A DNA stretch of 64,000 nucleotides from Halomonas sp. TA22 (GTDB lineage: Bacteria; Pseudomonadota; Gammaproteobacteria; Pseudomonadales; Halomonadaceae): contig NZ_CP053108.1 in NCBI RefSeq assembly GCF_013009075.1, positions 3,614,517 to 3,678,516 of the forward strand. Reading direction: 5' to 3'. Below, one piece after another: positions 8,897 through 19,884 of this stretch (within the stretch, counting starts at the first letter, position 1; each line of letters begins with the position of its first letter). The notes beneath the pieces are model-generated. The model ran no database searches, was not told the DNA's origin, and saw only the letters and a program-made list of their open reading frames with translations. A program made the translations under genes and the position numbers.

Positions 8897-9613
8897 TTAC
8901 GCCGATACGGCAGCTAGTCTCGTGGCACTATCCAACTTACGATGAACCAGCGATACCAGCGTCAGGATGTCCAAGGCGTCCTGTTCGGACATAGGCCAAT
9001 TCGTTTTCGCGGCATGGGCAAGCGGATTGCGTACCGCCCCAAACAGACCGATCAGCAGGTTTACAAAGCCTCTCTGCTCGCTTTTTTCAGACTCCGTACT
9101 CAGTGTCTTCAAGACAAGTACAGGTTGCTGACCGCCAAATGCCTTATTCACAAGGTCAGCACCATCGCCACTCAGACCCGAGAGCTGGCGAATCCGCTCG
9201 GCAACGCCCTTGGTCGCTTCAAATACCGCGTGAAAATAGTTCTCGTCCATGAGTTCTGCGCGACAGTAGTTCAGGACTTCTACATGCACAGCGCGACTTT
9301 CCAGCGCCGCCTTGAGTCGCCCGGCTCGTGCACGGGCTTCGTCCAGCGTATTGGCCTTATCGGCATATCCGACTTTGCCATCTTCACGCACATAGAAACC
9401 CGAGAAAGCCAAAACAACATTGAGTTCATCGCGGCGCCAGGCAAATGTCCCAGGATTGCTTGCGTAGCTCACGGGATTCATCGCGCGATTGATGAACATG
9501 ATGAGATGGTTACCAACCTGATGCTGGTTCTGAGCGCCAGCCAACGCATTGAACAGCCGTTTCCATTTGGTCATGTCCGGGGATGAGTCGGCTACCTGGA
9601 TCTCTTGTAACAA
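8897..9613 (-). CDS. TIGR02391 (Hypoth_Ymh) family protein, start disturbed
   Basis: The C-terminal domain is clear: NYFHAVFEATKGVAERIR, SGLSGDGADLVNKAF, LSTESEKSEQRGF, GLFGAVRNPLAHAAK, and DALDILTLVSLVHRKLD. This family is common in defence islands and near abortive-infection genes; biochemistry is unknown to me. The first start in frame is TTG at 9613. The frame stays open to 9703 and encodes what looks like the family N-terminus (APFSSQHLEAACRVLADT). Just beyond lies GTG at 9715 with GGAG upstream, but TAA is its fourth codon. The gene may therefore be damaged, or begin at TTG or at a rare codon. Confidence 0.75.
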   Translation of the reverse strand: MLQEIQVADSSPDMTKWKRLFNALAGAQNQHQVGNHLIMFINRAMNPVSYASNPGTFAWRRDELNVVLAFSGFYVREDGKVGYADKANTLDEARARAGRLKAALESRAVHVEVLNYCRAELMDENYFHAVFEATKGVAERIRQLSGLSGDGADLVNKAFGGQQPVLVLKTLSTESEKSEQRGFVNLLIGLFGAVRNPLAHAAKTNWPMSEQDALDILTLVSLVHRKLDSATRLAAVSA

Positions 9614-9740
9614 CCGCCCGATCTGCGTGCCAGTCAGACCTTGTGCGGTGTCGGCAAGAACGCGGCAGGCAGCTTCCAGGTGCTGGGAGCTGAACGGGGC
9701 AATTTATGACGCCACTATCTGTATCTCCGTCTTACACTCA

Positions 9741-10046
9741 TCAGATAATGGCCTGCAAGCCCTTGTCAGCGATGACGTTGAGCAGCTTGAGCGCCGGGCC
9801 GGCTGGGTGCGTTTCACCCTGTTCCCACTTGCGTACCGTCGAGGCGGTGGTGTGCAGATGATGGGCGAACACTGGCTGACTGAAGTGCAGCGCTTCACGC
9901 AGACGCTTGATGTCGTCGGCGCTGAACTCGCGCACCGGCGGCGGGCAGATCGCGTCGAATTCACGCATCGTCACTTTGCTGATCGCGCCGGCGTCGTGCA
10001 ATGCGGCCAGATCACCGCGCAGGGATTCAATGATTTTGCTCGTCAC
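9741..10046 (-). CDS. HigA/NadS-type antitoxin, HTH regulator
   Basis: A 101-residue protein with a C-terminal XRE-type helix-turn-helix (IKRLREALHFSQPVFAHHLHTTASTVRKWEQGE). It is the second gene of a toxin-first pair, overlapping the toxin end by 20 bp, as in higBA loci. GTG at 10046 is preferred because GGAGG lies six bases before it; a longer frame to 10067 lacks such a site. It should neutralise the toxin and repress the shared promoter at 10428-10456. Confidence 0.8.
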   Translation of the reverse strand: MTSKIIESLRGDLAALHDAGAISKVTMREFDAICPPPVREFSADDIKRLREALHFSQPVFAHHLHTTASTVRKWEQGETHPAGPALKLLNVIADKGLQAII

Positions 10047-10410
10047 AACACACCTCCAGTAGAACACCAGCCTGCAATGCCTTCACCAACTCCTTGGCCG
10101 ATAGCTCTAGAAATACCTTGCCGGCATATTGCAGCGCTTTTTTCTCGTCCCGCGTGATGTTCGCCTTGTCGCTTTTCGGGAACCCATGCAGGAATACATA
10201 ACGGTGGCCAACACGGGCTGATAACAAGGTGCGGTAGCCACCGCTCTTACCCGCACCAGGGCGGGCGACCCGCTTCTTGTAAAGGTGGCCACCCAAATCG
10301 GCATCAATCAGCCCACTCTCCATTTCCTGGACCGCCTTGCACAAGACTGTATCGGACAGTTTCTCGGCAGTTTGCCACCGCGCAAAGTCCTTTCGCTTCA
10401 AGACGTTCAT
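10027..10410 (-). CDS. RelE/HigB-like type II toxin
   Basis: The 127-residue protein matches the RelE-like toxin group with GKSGGYRTLLSAR followed by RYVFLHGFPKSDKANI and a long C-terminal helical tail. The family usually acts as a ribosome-dependent or free mRNA interferase. It is transcribed first, then the antitoxin with a 20-bp overlap. The leader is short: the promoter's -10 lies only about 18 bp before the ATG. Confidence 0.8.
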   Translation of the reverse strand: MNVLKRKDFARWQTAEKLSDTVLCKAVQEMESGLIDADLGGHLYKKRVARPGAGKSGGYRTLLSARVGHRYVFLHGFPKSDKANITRDEKKALQYAGKVFLELSAKELVKALQAGVLLEVCCDEQNH

Positions 10411-10427
10411 ACCCGTCCACCATCAAA

Positions 10428-10456
10428 ACTATACCCGTAACGGGCATGATTGTCTA
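10428..10456 (-). promoter_or_regulatory. Toxin-antitoxin promoter with operator in the spacer
   Basis: On the minus strand TAGACA (10456-10451) and TATAGT (10433-10428) are separated by exactly 17 bases. The palindrome CCCGT-A-ACGGG (10434-10444) fills the spacer next to the -10, an ideal place for an autorepressor. A second half-site, ACCCGT, occurs at 10411-10416 by the toxin start. Confidence 0.75.
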
Positions 10457-10570
10457 GCCCTTGCAAGTGGCAAGTCGCCACCCATCCCCAGAGGTCGTCC
10501 ATGTCCAATAGTCGCAACGTTGTTGCGACTATTGGGTCGGCAAACCCGAACGCCGGGATACTCAGCCTGT

Positions 10571-11770
10571 TCATACGGAAGCCCCCTTGGCGTGTGGAGC
10601 CCCTGTAATCGTCTTGCGCCGGTTTGCCACCAGTTCGGCTGCCTCACGCACCGGATCATCCTCGGTGTGGATATAGCGCATGAACATGGTCACCGTCTTA
10701 TGCGCGGTCAGCACCATGCCGACCTTGACCGGGATACCCGAGTTAGCGATGTCGGTAGCCGAGCGGTGGCGGATGCCGTGGGTGCCAACGTGAGGTACGC
10801 CAGCCGCTTTGAGCGTCCGGGTCCAACCGCCGTAGTACTCCCCATAGGTCAAGTGGGTAAGCGGGTTGCGCGGCGACGGCAGGACATAACGTGCACCGGG
10901 CTGCCGAGGCGCAGTGGAAAGCAGCCGATAGGCTTCCTCGCTCATGGGTTTGGACATACCACCGGTCTTGCTGTCGGGCCAGACCACCCGGCGGTTCTCC
11001 AGGTCAATCCATTCCCATTCGAGTAGCACGATTTCGGAACGCCGGGCAGCAAACTCGAATTGCAGACGGATCGCCAACGGGACGACATAGGGCACCAAGC
11101 CCTCGGCCTCGACTTGGTCAAGGTGCTTGAATAGCTTGGCCATTTCTTCGTCTGTAATGAGGCGAGTGGTCTTTCCCCCGGTATACAGCGGAACGTGTCG
11201 GCACGGGTTCGAGCCATCAGGTCGATAGCCCCAAATCTCAGCCAGGTTGAACATCTTACGTAGGACAGATAGCGCCTTGTTTGCCTCACCCGGCTTGTAA
11301 TCCAGTTTTTTCATCATCGCCGCCACGTCAGCGCGCTTCACATCCTGTACCTTCATACGACCCAGGATTGGAATGATGTTGCGGTCAATATTGCCTTGGT
11401 AGCCTCTCTGAGTGCTGGGTTTGTTGCGGTGCTTGGAGTAGTCCTCCATGAACTTCACACACAGTTCCTTGACCGTCGGCGCTTTGCGCGCTTCGGCCTT
11501 GGCAGCTCCGGGATCGCCACCCCGGCGTACCTCAGCCAACCAACTCTGTGCCAATGAGCGGGCTTGCTCAACGGTCAATTCTCCGTACAAACCCAATGCA
11601 GGCTTGCGCCGCTCGCCGGCGTTGGTCCGATACTGGAGCATGAAGACTTTGCGACCGGCCGGTGTAATCTTGCACAGGAAGCCGGGAACGAGGGTGTCAC
11701 GCAGCTCGACGGGCTGCGCTTGGGGTTGTGCCGCATCGATTGCGGACTTGGTGAGCTTGATCTTGGCCAT
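10571..11770 (-). CDS. Tyrosine recombinase, P4-type integrase
   Basis: The 399-residue protein has the N-terminal arm-binding domain of P4-like integrases (KLTKSAIDAAQ, GRKVFMLQYRTNAGERRKPALG), a SAM-like core-binding domain around 100-190, and a catalytic domain with the Arg in FAARRSEIVLLEW, H-x2-R in THGIRHRS, the later His in LTAHKTV and the Tyr in FMRYIH. The ATG at 11770 has AAGGAG eight bases upstream; the longer frame to 11818 does not. It should integrate and excise the island at 5-12 kb. It reads away from the rRNA unit. Confidence 0.93.
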   Translation of the reverse strand: MAKIKLTKSAIDAAQPQAQPVELRDTLVPGFLCKITPAGRKVFMLQYRTNAGERRKPALGLYGELTVEQARSLAQSWLAEVRRGGDPGAAKAEARKAPTVKELCVKFMEDYSKHRNKPSTQRGYQGNIDRNIIPILGRMKVQDVKRADVAAMMKKLDYKPGEANKALSVLRKMFNLAEIWGYRPDGSNPCRHVPLYTGGKTTRLITDEEMAKLFKHLDQVEAEGLVPYVVPLAIRLQFEFAARRSEIVLLEWEWIDLENRRVVWPDSKTGGMSKPMSEEAYRLLSTAPRQPGARYVLPSPRNPLTHLTYGEYYGGWTRTLKAAGVPHVGTHGIRHRSATDIANSGIPVKVGMVLTAHKTVTMFMRYIHTEDDPVREAAELVANRRKTITGAPHAKGASV

Positions 11771-11945
11771 AGCTGACTCCTTGGAAAGACCCGTTTCCAG
11801 GAGCCTGTTAGGAGCCAAGCGGATGGAAGCCGGGTCAAATTTCGGAAAGCACCGGCATATGATGAATTAGCCTAAGTTTTTGATAAACTTGCTGTAGAGA
11901 GCTTAGGCGTAGTCCAGCGAAGTACGGTGCTGGAGTCATGCTGAA
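11771..11945. other. Intergenic edge between integrase and rRNA terminators
   Basis: This stretch is likely to hold the integrase-proximal attachment site, but no matching direct repeat was found by eye on the far side of the island. It contains inverted repeats GCCTAAG (11870-11876) with CTTAGGC (11902-11908) and TCCAGC (11913) with GCTGGA (11934), possibly integrase or excisionase arm sites. Confidence 0.3.
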
Positions 11946-11947
11946 AT

Positions 11948-11976
11948 AAAAAAGCCCCGTGCGGTGAGCACGGGGC
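11948..11976 (-). terminator. rRNA terminator, distal copy
   Basis: On the minus strand, GCCCCGTGC and GCACGGGGC form a 9-bp stem with a 5-nt loop, followed by TTTTTT. It is the second copy of the duplicated terminator. Confidence 0.9.
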
Positions 11977-12010
11977 GTTGCGATGGATGCCTGGCGATCG
12001 GGCCGGCCAT

Positions 12011-12039
12011 AAAAAAGCCCCGTGCGGTGAGCACGGGGC
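12011..12039 (-). terminator. rRNA terminator, proximal copy
   Basis: Identical to the hairpin at 11948-11976: a 9-bp stem with a TTTTTT tail on the minus strand. Confidence 0.9.
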
Positions 12040-12130
12040 GTTGCGATGGATGCCTGGCGATCGGGCCGGCCATCCGGCGACCGGCGCTCCGGGACGCTCC
12101 CTGGAAGCCCCGTGGGTTTTGTTTCGCGCA

Positions 12131-12164
12131 ATAAAATACCCCAGCTTCGGCAGAAGCTGGGGTA
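12131..12164 (-). terminator. First terminator after 5S rRNA
   Basis: A 12-bp stem (TACCCCAGCTTC at 12137-12148 with 12153-12164) and GGCA loop is followed on the minus strand by TTTTAT. It starts about ten bases after the 5S 3' end. Confidence 0.88.
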
Positions 12165-12173
12165 CGGGGATAA

Positions 12174-12293
12174 GTGCCTGACGATGACCTACTCTCACAT
12201 GGGGAGACCCCACACTACCATCGGCGCTGAGCGGTTTCACTGCTGAGTTCGGCAAGGGATCAGGTGGTTCCCGCACGCTATGGTCGTCAGGCG
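12174..12293 (-). rRNA. rrf: 5S ribosomal RNA
   Basis: About 120 nt on the minus strand with the standard 5S features: GCCTGACGACC at the 5' end pairing with GGTCATCGTCAGGC at the 3' end, CCGAACTCAG in the central loop, and GATGGTAGTGTGGGG. Ends are approximate. It is the last gene of the rRNA unit. Confidence 0.96.
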
Positions 12294-12400
12294 TAACTGG
12301 TGATGACGTCGCATGCGGCGTCATCGCAATCTAAATCATGCCAACCGTGATCGTCTCTGCGGCGTGGCCGCGCGTATCCGTCAATTGCGCGTAATGCGCA

Positions 12401-12417
12401 GACCCCTTGGGGTTATA

Positions 12418-12425
<8 letters not shown>
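12401..12425 (-). other. 3' arm of the 23S processing stem
   Basis: This 25-nt segment is the reverse complement of 15313-15337 with one mismatch. The two would pair around pre-23S rRNA and form the RNase III processing stem. Confidence 0.75.
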
Positions 12426-15312
<2,887 letters not shown>

Positions 15313-15320
<8 letters not shown>

Positions 15321-15337
15321 TATAACCCGAAGGGGTC
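15313..15337 (-). other. 5' arm of the 23S processing stem
   Basis: Partner of 12401-12425; pairs with it over 24 of 25 positions to enclose 23S rRNA. Confidence 0.75.
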
Positions 15338-15443
15338 TACCCGACCGGGTCTGGCCTACGATTACGTTCGACAATTGCCGGATACGCTTGAGACGTATCA
15401 CGTCGTTCTCTCCTTGCGGAGAAAACGTGTCAGCATGATTTAC

Positions 15444-15504
15444 ATTGTTAAAGAGCGACTGTTCGAAAACAGTGATAAGCACAACCGCGTTGCGTTTATC
15501 ACTG
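15444..15504 (-). promoter_or_regulatory. rRNA antitermination region, boxA plus upstream hairpin
   Basis: CGCTCTTTAACAAT (15457-15444, minus strand) is a near-perfect boxA for the Nus antitermination complex. Just upstream in transcription, CAGTGATAA and TTATCACTG (15470-15478, 15496-15504) form a stem that may serve as boxB. The spacer between tRNA-Ala and 23S therefore looks like that of a normal rRNA operon. Confidence 0.75.
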
Positions 15505-15533
15505 GTCACGATGGCGGACTGTTCGAGGGGGCG

Positions 15534-15609
15534 TGGTGGAGCCAAGCGGGATCGAACCGCTGACCTCCTGCGTGCAAGGCAGGCGCTCTCCCAGCTGAGC
15601 TATGGCCCC
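15534..15609 (-). tRNA. tRNA-Ala(TGC)
   Basis: A complete 76-nt cloverleaf: acceptor GGGGCCA with TGGCTCC, anticodon loop CTTGCAC giving TGC, T-loop TTCGATC, and an encoded CCA. It is the usual tRNA of a 16S-23S spacer. Here a broken tRNA-Met lies one base upstream instead of tRNA-Ile and 16S. Confidence 0.96.
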
Positions 15610-15610
15610 A

Positions 15611-15672
15611 GATTCGAACAGGGGACCCCATCATTATGAGTGATGTGCTCTAACCAGCTGAGCTACGTAGCC
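15611..15672 (-). pseudogene. Truncated elongator tRNA-Met(CAT)
   Basis: The first 62 nt match elongator tRNA-Met: GGCTACGTAGCTCAG, an intact D-arm, anticodon arm CATCA-CTCATAA-TGATG with anticodon CAT, GGGTC variable loop, and T-loop TTCGAAT. The sequence then runs straight into tRNA-Ala. The 3' strand of the T-stem, the 3' acceptor strand and CCA are missing, about 15 nt. It cannot fold as a tRNA. Confidence 0.88.
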
Positions 15673-15716
15673 ATCCGTATAAGGCGTACATCGCAACGCC
15701 CAAACAACGGGGCAGG

Positions 15717-15745
15717 ATTATGCATGCAAGACAAGGAGATGGCAA
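15717..15745 (-). promoter_or_regulatory. Candidate stable-RNA promoter
   Basis: On the minus strand TTGCCA (15745-15740) and CATAAT (15722-15717) are 17 bp apart. The sequence after the -10 is GC-rich (CCTGCCCCG), like the discriminator of stringently controlled tRNA and rRNA promoters. It lies 45 bp before the truncated tRNA-Met and is the only evident promoter for the 23S-5S unit. Confidence 0.55.
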
Positions 15746-15803
15746 GCTCGACCTTCTCACCGAAGGGCAAAAAGAGCGGTTCGCCATCGCCTTGTTTTTA
15801 TTG

Positions 15804-15832
15804 ATTGAGCGTTCAATAAAAAAAAGTATAAT
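15804..15832 (+). promoter_or_regulatory. betIBA promoter with BetI-type operator
   Basis: TTGAGC (15805-15810) and TATAAT (15827-15832) are 16 bp apart. The -35 lies in the dyad ATTGAGCGTTCAAT (15804-15817), which resembles known BetI operators. BetI bound here would block transcription until choline is present. Confidence 0.75.
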
Positions 15833-15897
15833 GAGCAACCTAGACACCAGCAAGACGTTACGCAACCCGCTGCATGATTCCGAACAGGAGCCGACCA

Positions 15898-16488
15898 ATG
15901 CCGAAAGTGGGAATGGAGCAGATTCGCCGCCAGCAACTGATCCAGGCCACCATGGAGGCCATCGACGAAGCGGGGCTCGCTGATGCCACCGTGCTGCGCA
16001 TTGCCCGCCTGGCCGGTGTTTCGGCAGGCATCATCAGTCACTATTTCGATGGCAAGGAGGGCTTGCTGGAAGCCACCATGCGCCAGATTCTCTACGATCT
16101 TGGCCAGGCCGTGGCCAGGCGCCGCCAAGCACTCCCCGAAAAGAGTCCACGTGCACATCTGCGCGCCATCATCGATGGCAACTTCGACCGCAGCCAAACC
16201 AGCCAGTCGGTCATGAAGACCTGGCTCGCCTTCTGGGCCAGCAGCATGCACCGCAAGCCGTTGCAACGGCTGCAGTACGTCAACGATCGCCGGCTCTTTT
16301 CCAACCTTTGCTATCAATTTCGCCAATGCATGCCCAAGGAAGAAGCGCGCCGTGCAGCCAGCGGTCTGGCCGCGATGATCGACGGCCTGTGGTTGCGAGG
16401 CGCATTGGCGCCTGCCGAGCTCGATGTCGAACGTGCACGTCGACTGGCCTATGACTACCTTGACGGACAACTTGCCGGGCGTACCTAA
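15898..16488 (+). CDS. betI: Choline-responsive TetR repressor BetI
   Basis: The 196-residue protein starts with [15 protein letters not shown] and has a TetR helix-turn-helix ([21 protein letters not shown]), both typical of BetI. The ligand-binding domain includes [10 protein letters not shown] and the C-terminal IDGLWLR segment. It represses the bet operon and releases DNA when choline binds. ATG at 15898 gives the family length; an upstream in-frame ATG at 15874 would add eight residues that do not fit. It is the first gene of betIBA, 33 bp before betB. Confidence 0.94.
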   Translation: MPKVGMEQIRRQQLIQATMEAIDEAGLADATVLRIARLAGVSAGIISHYFDGKEGLLEATMRQILYDLGQAVARRRQALPEKSPRAHLRAIIDGNFDRSQTSQSVMKTWLAFWASSMHRKPLQRLQYVNDRRLFSNLCYQFRQCMPKEEARRAASGLAAMIDGLWLRGALAPAELDVERARRLAYDYLDGQLAGRT

Positions 16489-16521
16489 CCGCGCTTGCTC
16501 ATCTTTTTTTAGGAGACTCCC

Positions 16522-18000
<1,479 letters not shown>

Positions 18001-18049
18001 GCCTCGCTTGCACACGTTTCACCTGTCGAGTCACTGCACGGAGGGCTGA

Positions 18050-19735
18050 ATGTCCCAGTCTCATGAATTCGATTACATCATCATCGGTGCCGGCTCGGCC
18101 GGCAACGTGCTCGCCGCGCGGCTGACCGAGGATAGCGATGTCAGCGTGCTGCTGCTGGAAGCCGGCGGACCCGACTATCGCCTCGACTTTCGTACCCAGA
18201 TGCCGGCCGCCCTCGCCTACCCACTGCAGGGCAAGCGCTACAACTGGGCCTTCGAAACCGATCCCGAACCGCACATGGACAACCGTCGCATGGAGTGCGG
18301 GCGCGGCAAGGGTCTGGGCGGCTCGTCGCTGATCAATGGCATGTGCTACATCCGCGGCAACGCCCTCGACTATGACAACTGGGCCAAGGTCCCGGGACTC
18401 GAGGATTGGACCTACGCTGACTGCCTGCCCTACTTCAGGAAGGCCGAGAGCCGCGACATCGGCCCCGATGAGTATCATGGCGGCGACGGGCCGATCAGCG
18501 TGACCACGCCCAAGCCGGGCAACAATGCGCTCTACCATGCCTTCGTCGAGGCCGGACAGCAGGCCGGCTACCTGCGCACCGAGGACGTCAACGGTTACCA
18601 GCAGGAGGGCTTCGGCCCGATGGACCGCTTCGTTACCCCCAAGGGACGGCGTTCCTCCACGGCACGCGGCTACTTGGATCAGGCCAAGTCCCGCGACAAC
18701 CTCACCATCGTCACCCACGCTACCACCGACCGCATCCTGTTCGACGAGAAGCGCGCCGTGGGAGTGAGCTACCTGCACCGTAAGCAGCCGGTGGAAGCGC
18801 GTGCACGCCGCGAGGTGCTGCTGTGCGGCGGCGCCATCGCCTCGCCACAGATCCTGCTGCGCTCCGGTGTCGGCAATCCCGACCACCTCAAGGAGTTTGA
18901 CATTCCGCTGATCCACGACCTCAAGGGCGTCGGCGAGAATCTCCAGGATCATCTGGAGATGTATATCCAGTACGAGTGCAAGCAGCCGATCTCGCTCTAT
19001 CCGGCGCTCAAGTGGTTCAACCAGCCCAAGATCGGCGCCGAGTGGCTGTTCCTCGGCTCTGGTGTGGGTGCCAGTAACCAGTTCGAGGCGGCGGGCTTCA
19101 TCCGCTCCCGCGACGAGGAGGAGTGGCCCAATCTGCAGTACCATTTCCTGCCGATCGCCATCAGCTACAACGGCAAGAGCGCCGTCCAGGCGCATGGCTT
19201 CCAGGCCCACGTGGGCTCGATGCGCTCCGAGAGCCGCGGTCGCATCCGCCTCACCTCGCGCGATCCGCGTCAGGCGCCCAGCATCCTGTTCAACTACATG
19301 TCCAAGGAGAAGGATTGGCAGGAGTTTCGCGACGCCATCCGCCTGACCCGCGAGATCATCGCCCAACCAGCTCTCGAGCCCTACTGCGGCAAGGAGATAT
19401 CGCCAGGGCCTGAGGTACAGAGCGACGCCGAGCTCGACGCCTTCGTGCGAGCCCATGCCGAGACGGCCTATCACCCCTGCGGCAGTTGCAAGATGGGCAC
19501 TGATGCCATGTCGGTCGTCGACGGCGAGGGGCGTGTACATGGCCTCAACGGTCTGCGCGTGGTCGATGCGTCGTTGTTCCCGGTCATTCCGACCGGCAAC
19601 CTCAACGCGCCGACCATCATGCTGGCCGAAAAGATCGCCGACCGCATTCGTGGACGCGAGTCCCTGCCTCGCTCCACGGCGCCCTATCATGTCTCCACCG
19701 GCACGCCGGCACGCCGGCTTCCCGCCACGGCCTGA
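18050..19735 (+). CDS. betA: Choline dehydrogenase
   Basis: A 561-residue GMC-family flavoprotein: N-terminal Rossmann motif [17 protein letters not shown], the GMC signature around [13 protein letters not shown], and a C-terminal active site with His475 in [10 protein letters not shown] and [11 protein letters not shown]. It oxidises choline to betaine aldehyde, usually at the inner membrane with electrons to the respiratory chain. The start has a GGAGGG site. A strong terminator follows, so betIBA is a complete operon; no betT transporter is adjacent. Confidence 0.96.
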   Translation: MSQSHEFDYIIIGAGSAGNVLAARLTEDSDVSVLLLEAGGPDYRLDFRTQMPAALAYPLQGKRYNWAFETDPEPHMDNRRMECGRGKGLGGSSLINGMCYIRGNALDYDNWAKVPGLEDWTYADCLPYFRKAESRDIGPDEYHGGDGPISVTTPKPGNNALYHAFVEAGQQAGYLRTEDVNGYQQEGFGPMDRFVTPKGRRSSTARGYLDQAKSRDNLTIVTHATTDRILFDEKRAVGVSYLHRKQPVEARARREVLLCGGAIASPQILLRSGVGNPDHLKEFDIPLIHDLKGVGENLQDHLEMYIQYECKQPISLYPALKWFNQPKIGAEWLFLGSGVGASNQFEAAGFIRSRDEEEWPNLQYHFLPIAISYNGKSAVQAHGFQAHVGSMRSESRGRIRLTSRDPRQAPSILFNYMSKEKDWQEFRDAIRLTREIIAQPALEPYCGKEISPGPEVQSDAELDAFVRAHAETAYHPCGSCKMGTDAMSVVDGEGRVHGLNGLRVVDASLFPVIPTGNLNAPTIMLAEKIADRIRGRESLPRSTAPYHVSTGTPARRLPATA

Positions 19736-19751
19736 TCGCTTCGCACGCTCG

Positions 19752-19784
19752 CGCCACACCCCGCTCATGCGGGGTGTGGCGTTT
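19752..19784 (+). terminator. Terminator of the betIBA operon
   Basis: A perfect 12-bp stem CGCCACACCCCG / CGGGGTGTGGCG (19752-19763, 19770-19781) with a 6-nt loop, followed by TTT. It begins 16 bp after the betA stop. Confidence 0.88.
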
Positions 19785-19832
19785 CAGTCGTGCGTATCTG
19801 GTCTCCCCTCGATAAATGAACTAGGCTAGACC

Positions 19833-19852
19833 ATTCAAACGCTCGTTAGAAT
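19833..19852 (+). promoter_or_regulatory. PsrA-like operator upstream of fadE
   Basis: ATTCAAAC-GCTC-GTTAGAAT is a dyad with one mismatched pair, centred about 42 bp before the fadE ATG. It shares the layout CAAAC-N4-GTTTG with the operator at 56784, and that layout matches the motif described for the fatty-acid sensor PsrA of pseudomonads. The regulator gene is not in this window. Confidence 0.5.
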
Positions 19853-19884
19853 GCATCCATGCACGCCCTGAATGGAGACCTTGC

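Larger units (their letters stand above)
11946..12071. repeat. Tandem duplication of a 63-bp unit carrying a terminator
   Basis: Bases 11946-12008 are repeated without a mismatch at 12009-12071. Each copy carries one hairpin with its T-run plus the flanking sequence GCGATGGATGCCTGGC. The third position begins again with AT and then diverges. The duplication doubles the rRNA terminator. Confidence 0.95.

Noticed and set aside
11946-12071. CRISPR array
   Set aside because: Only two units, directly adjacent with no spacer, each a terminator hairpin; no cas gene in the window.
11835-12324. Minus-strand frames across the terminator duplication
   Set aside because: They are built from the repeated terminator units and 5S sequence, including an exact repeated peptide, so they are not genes.
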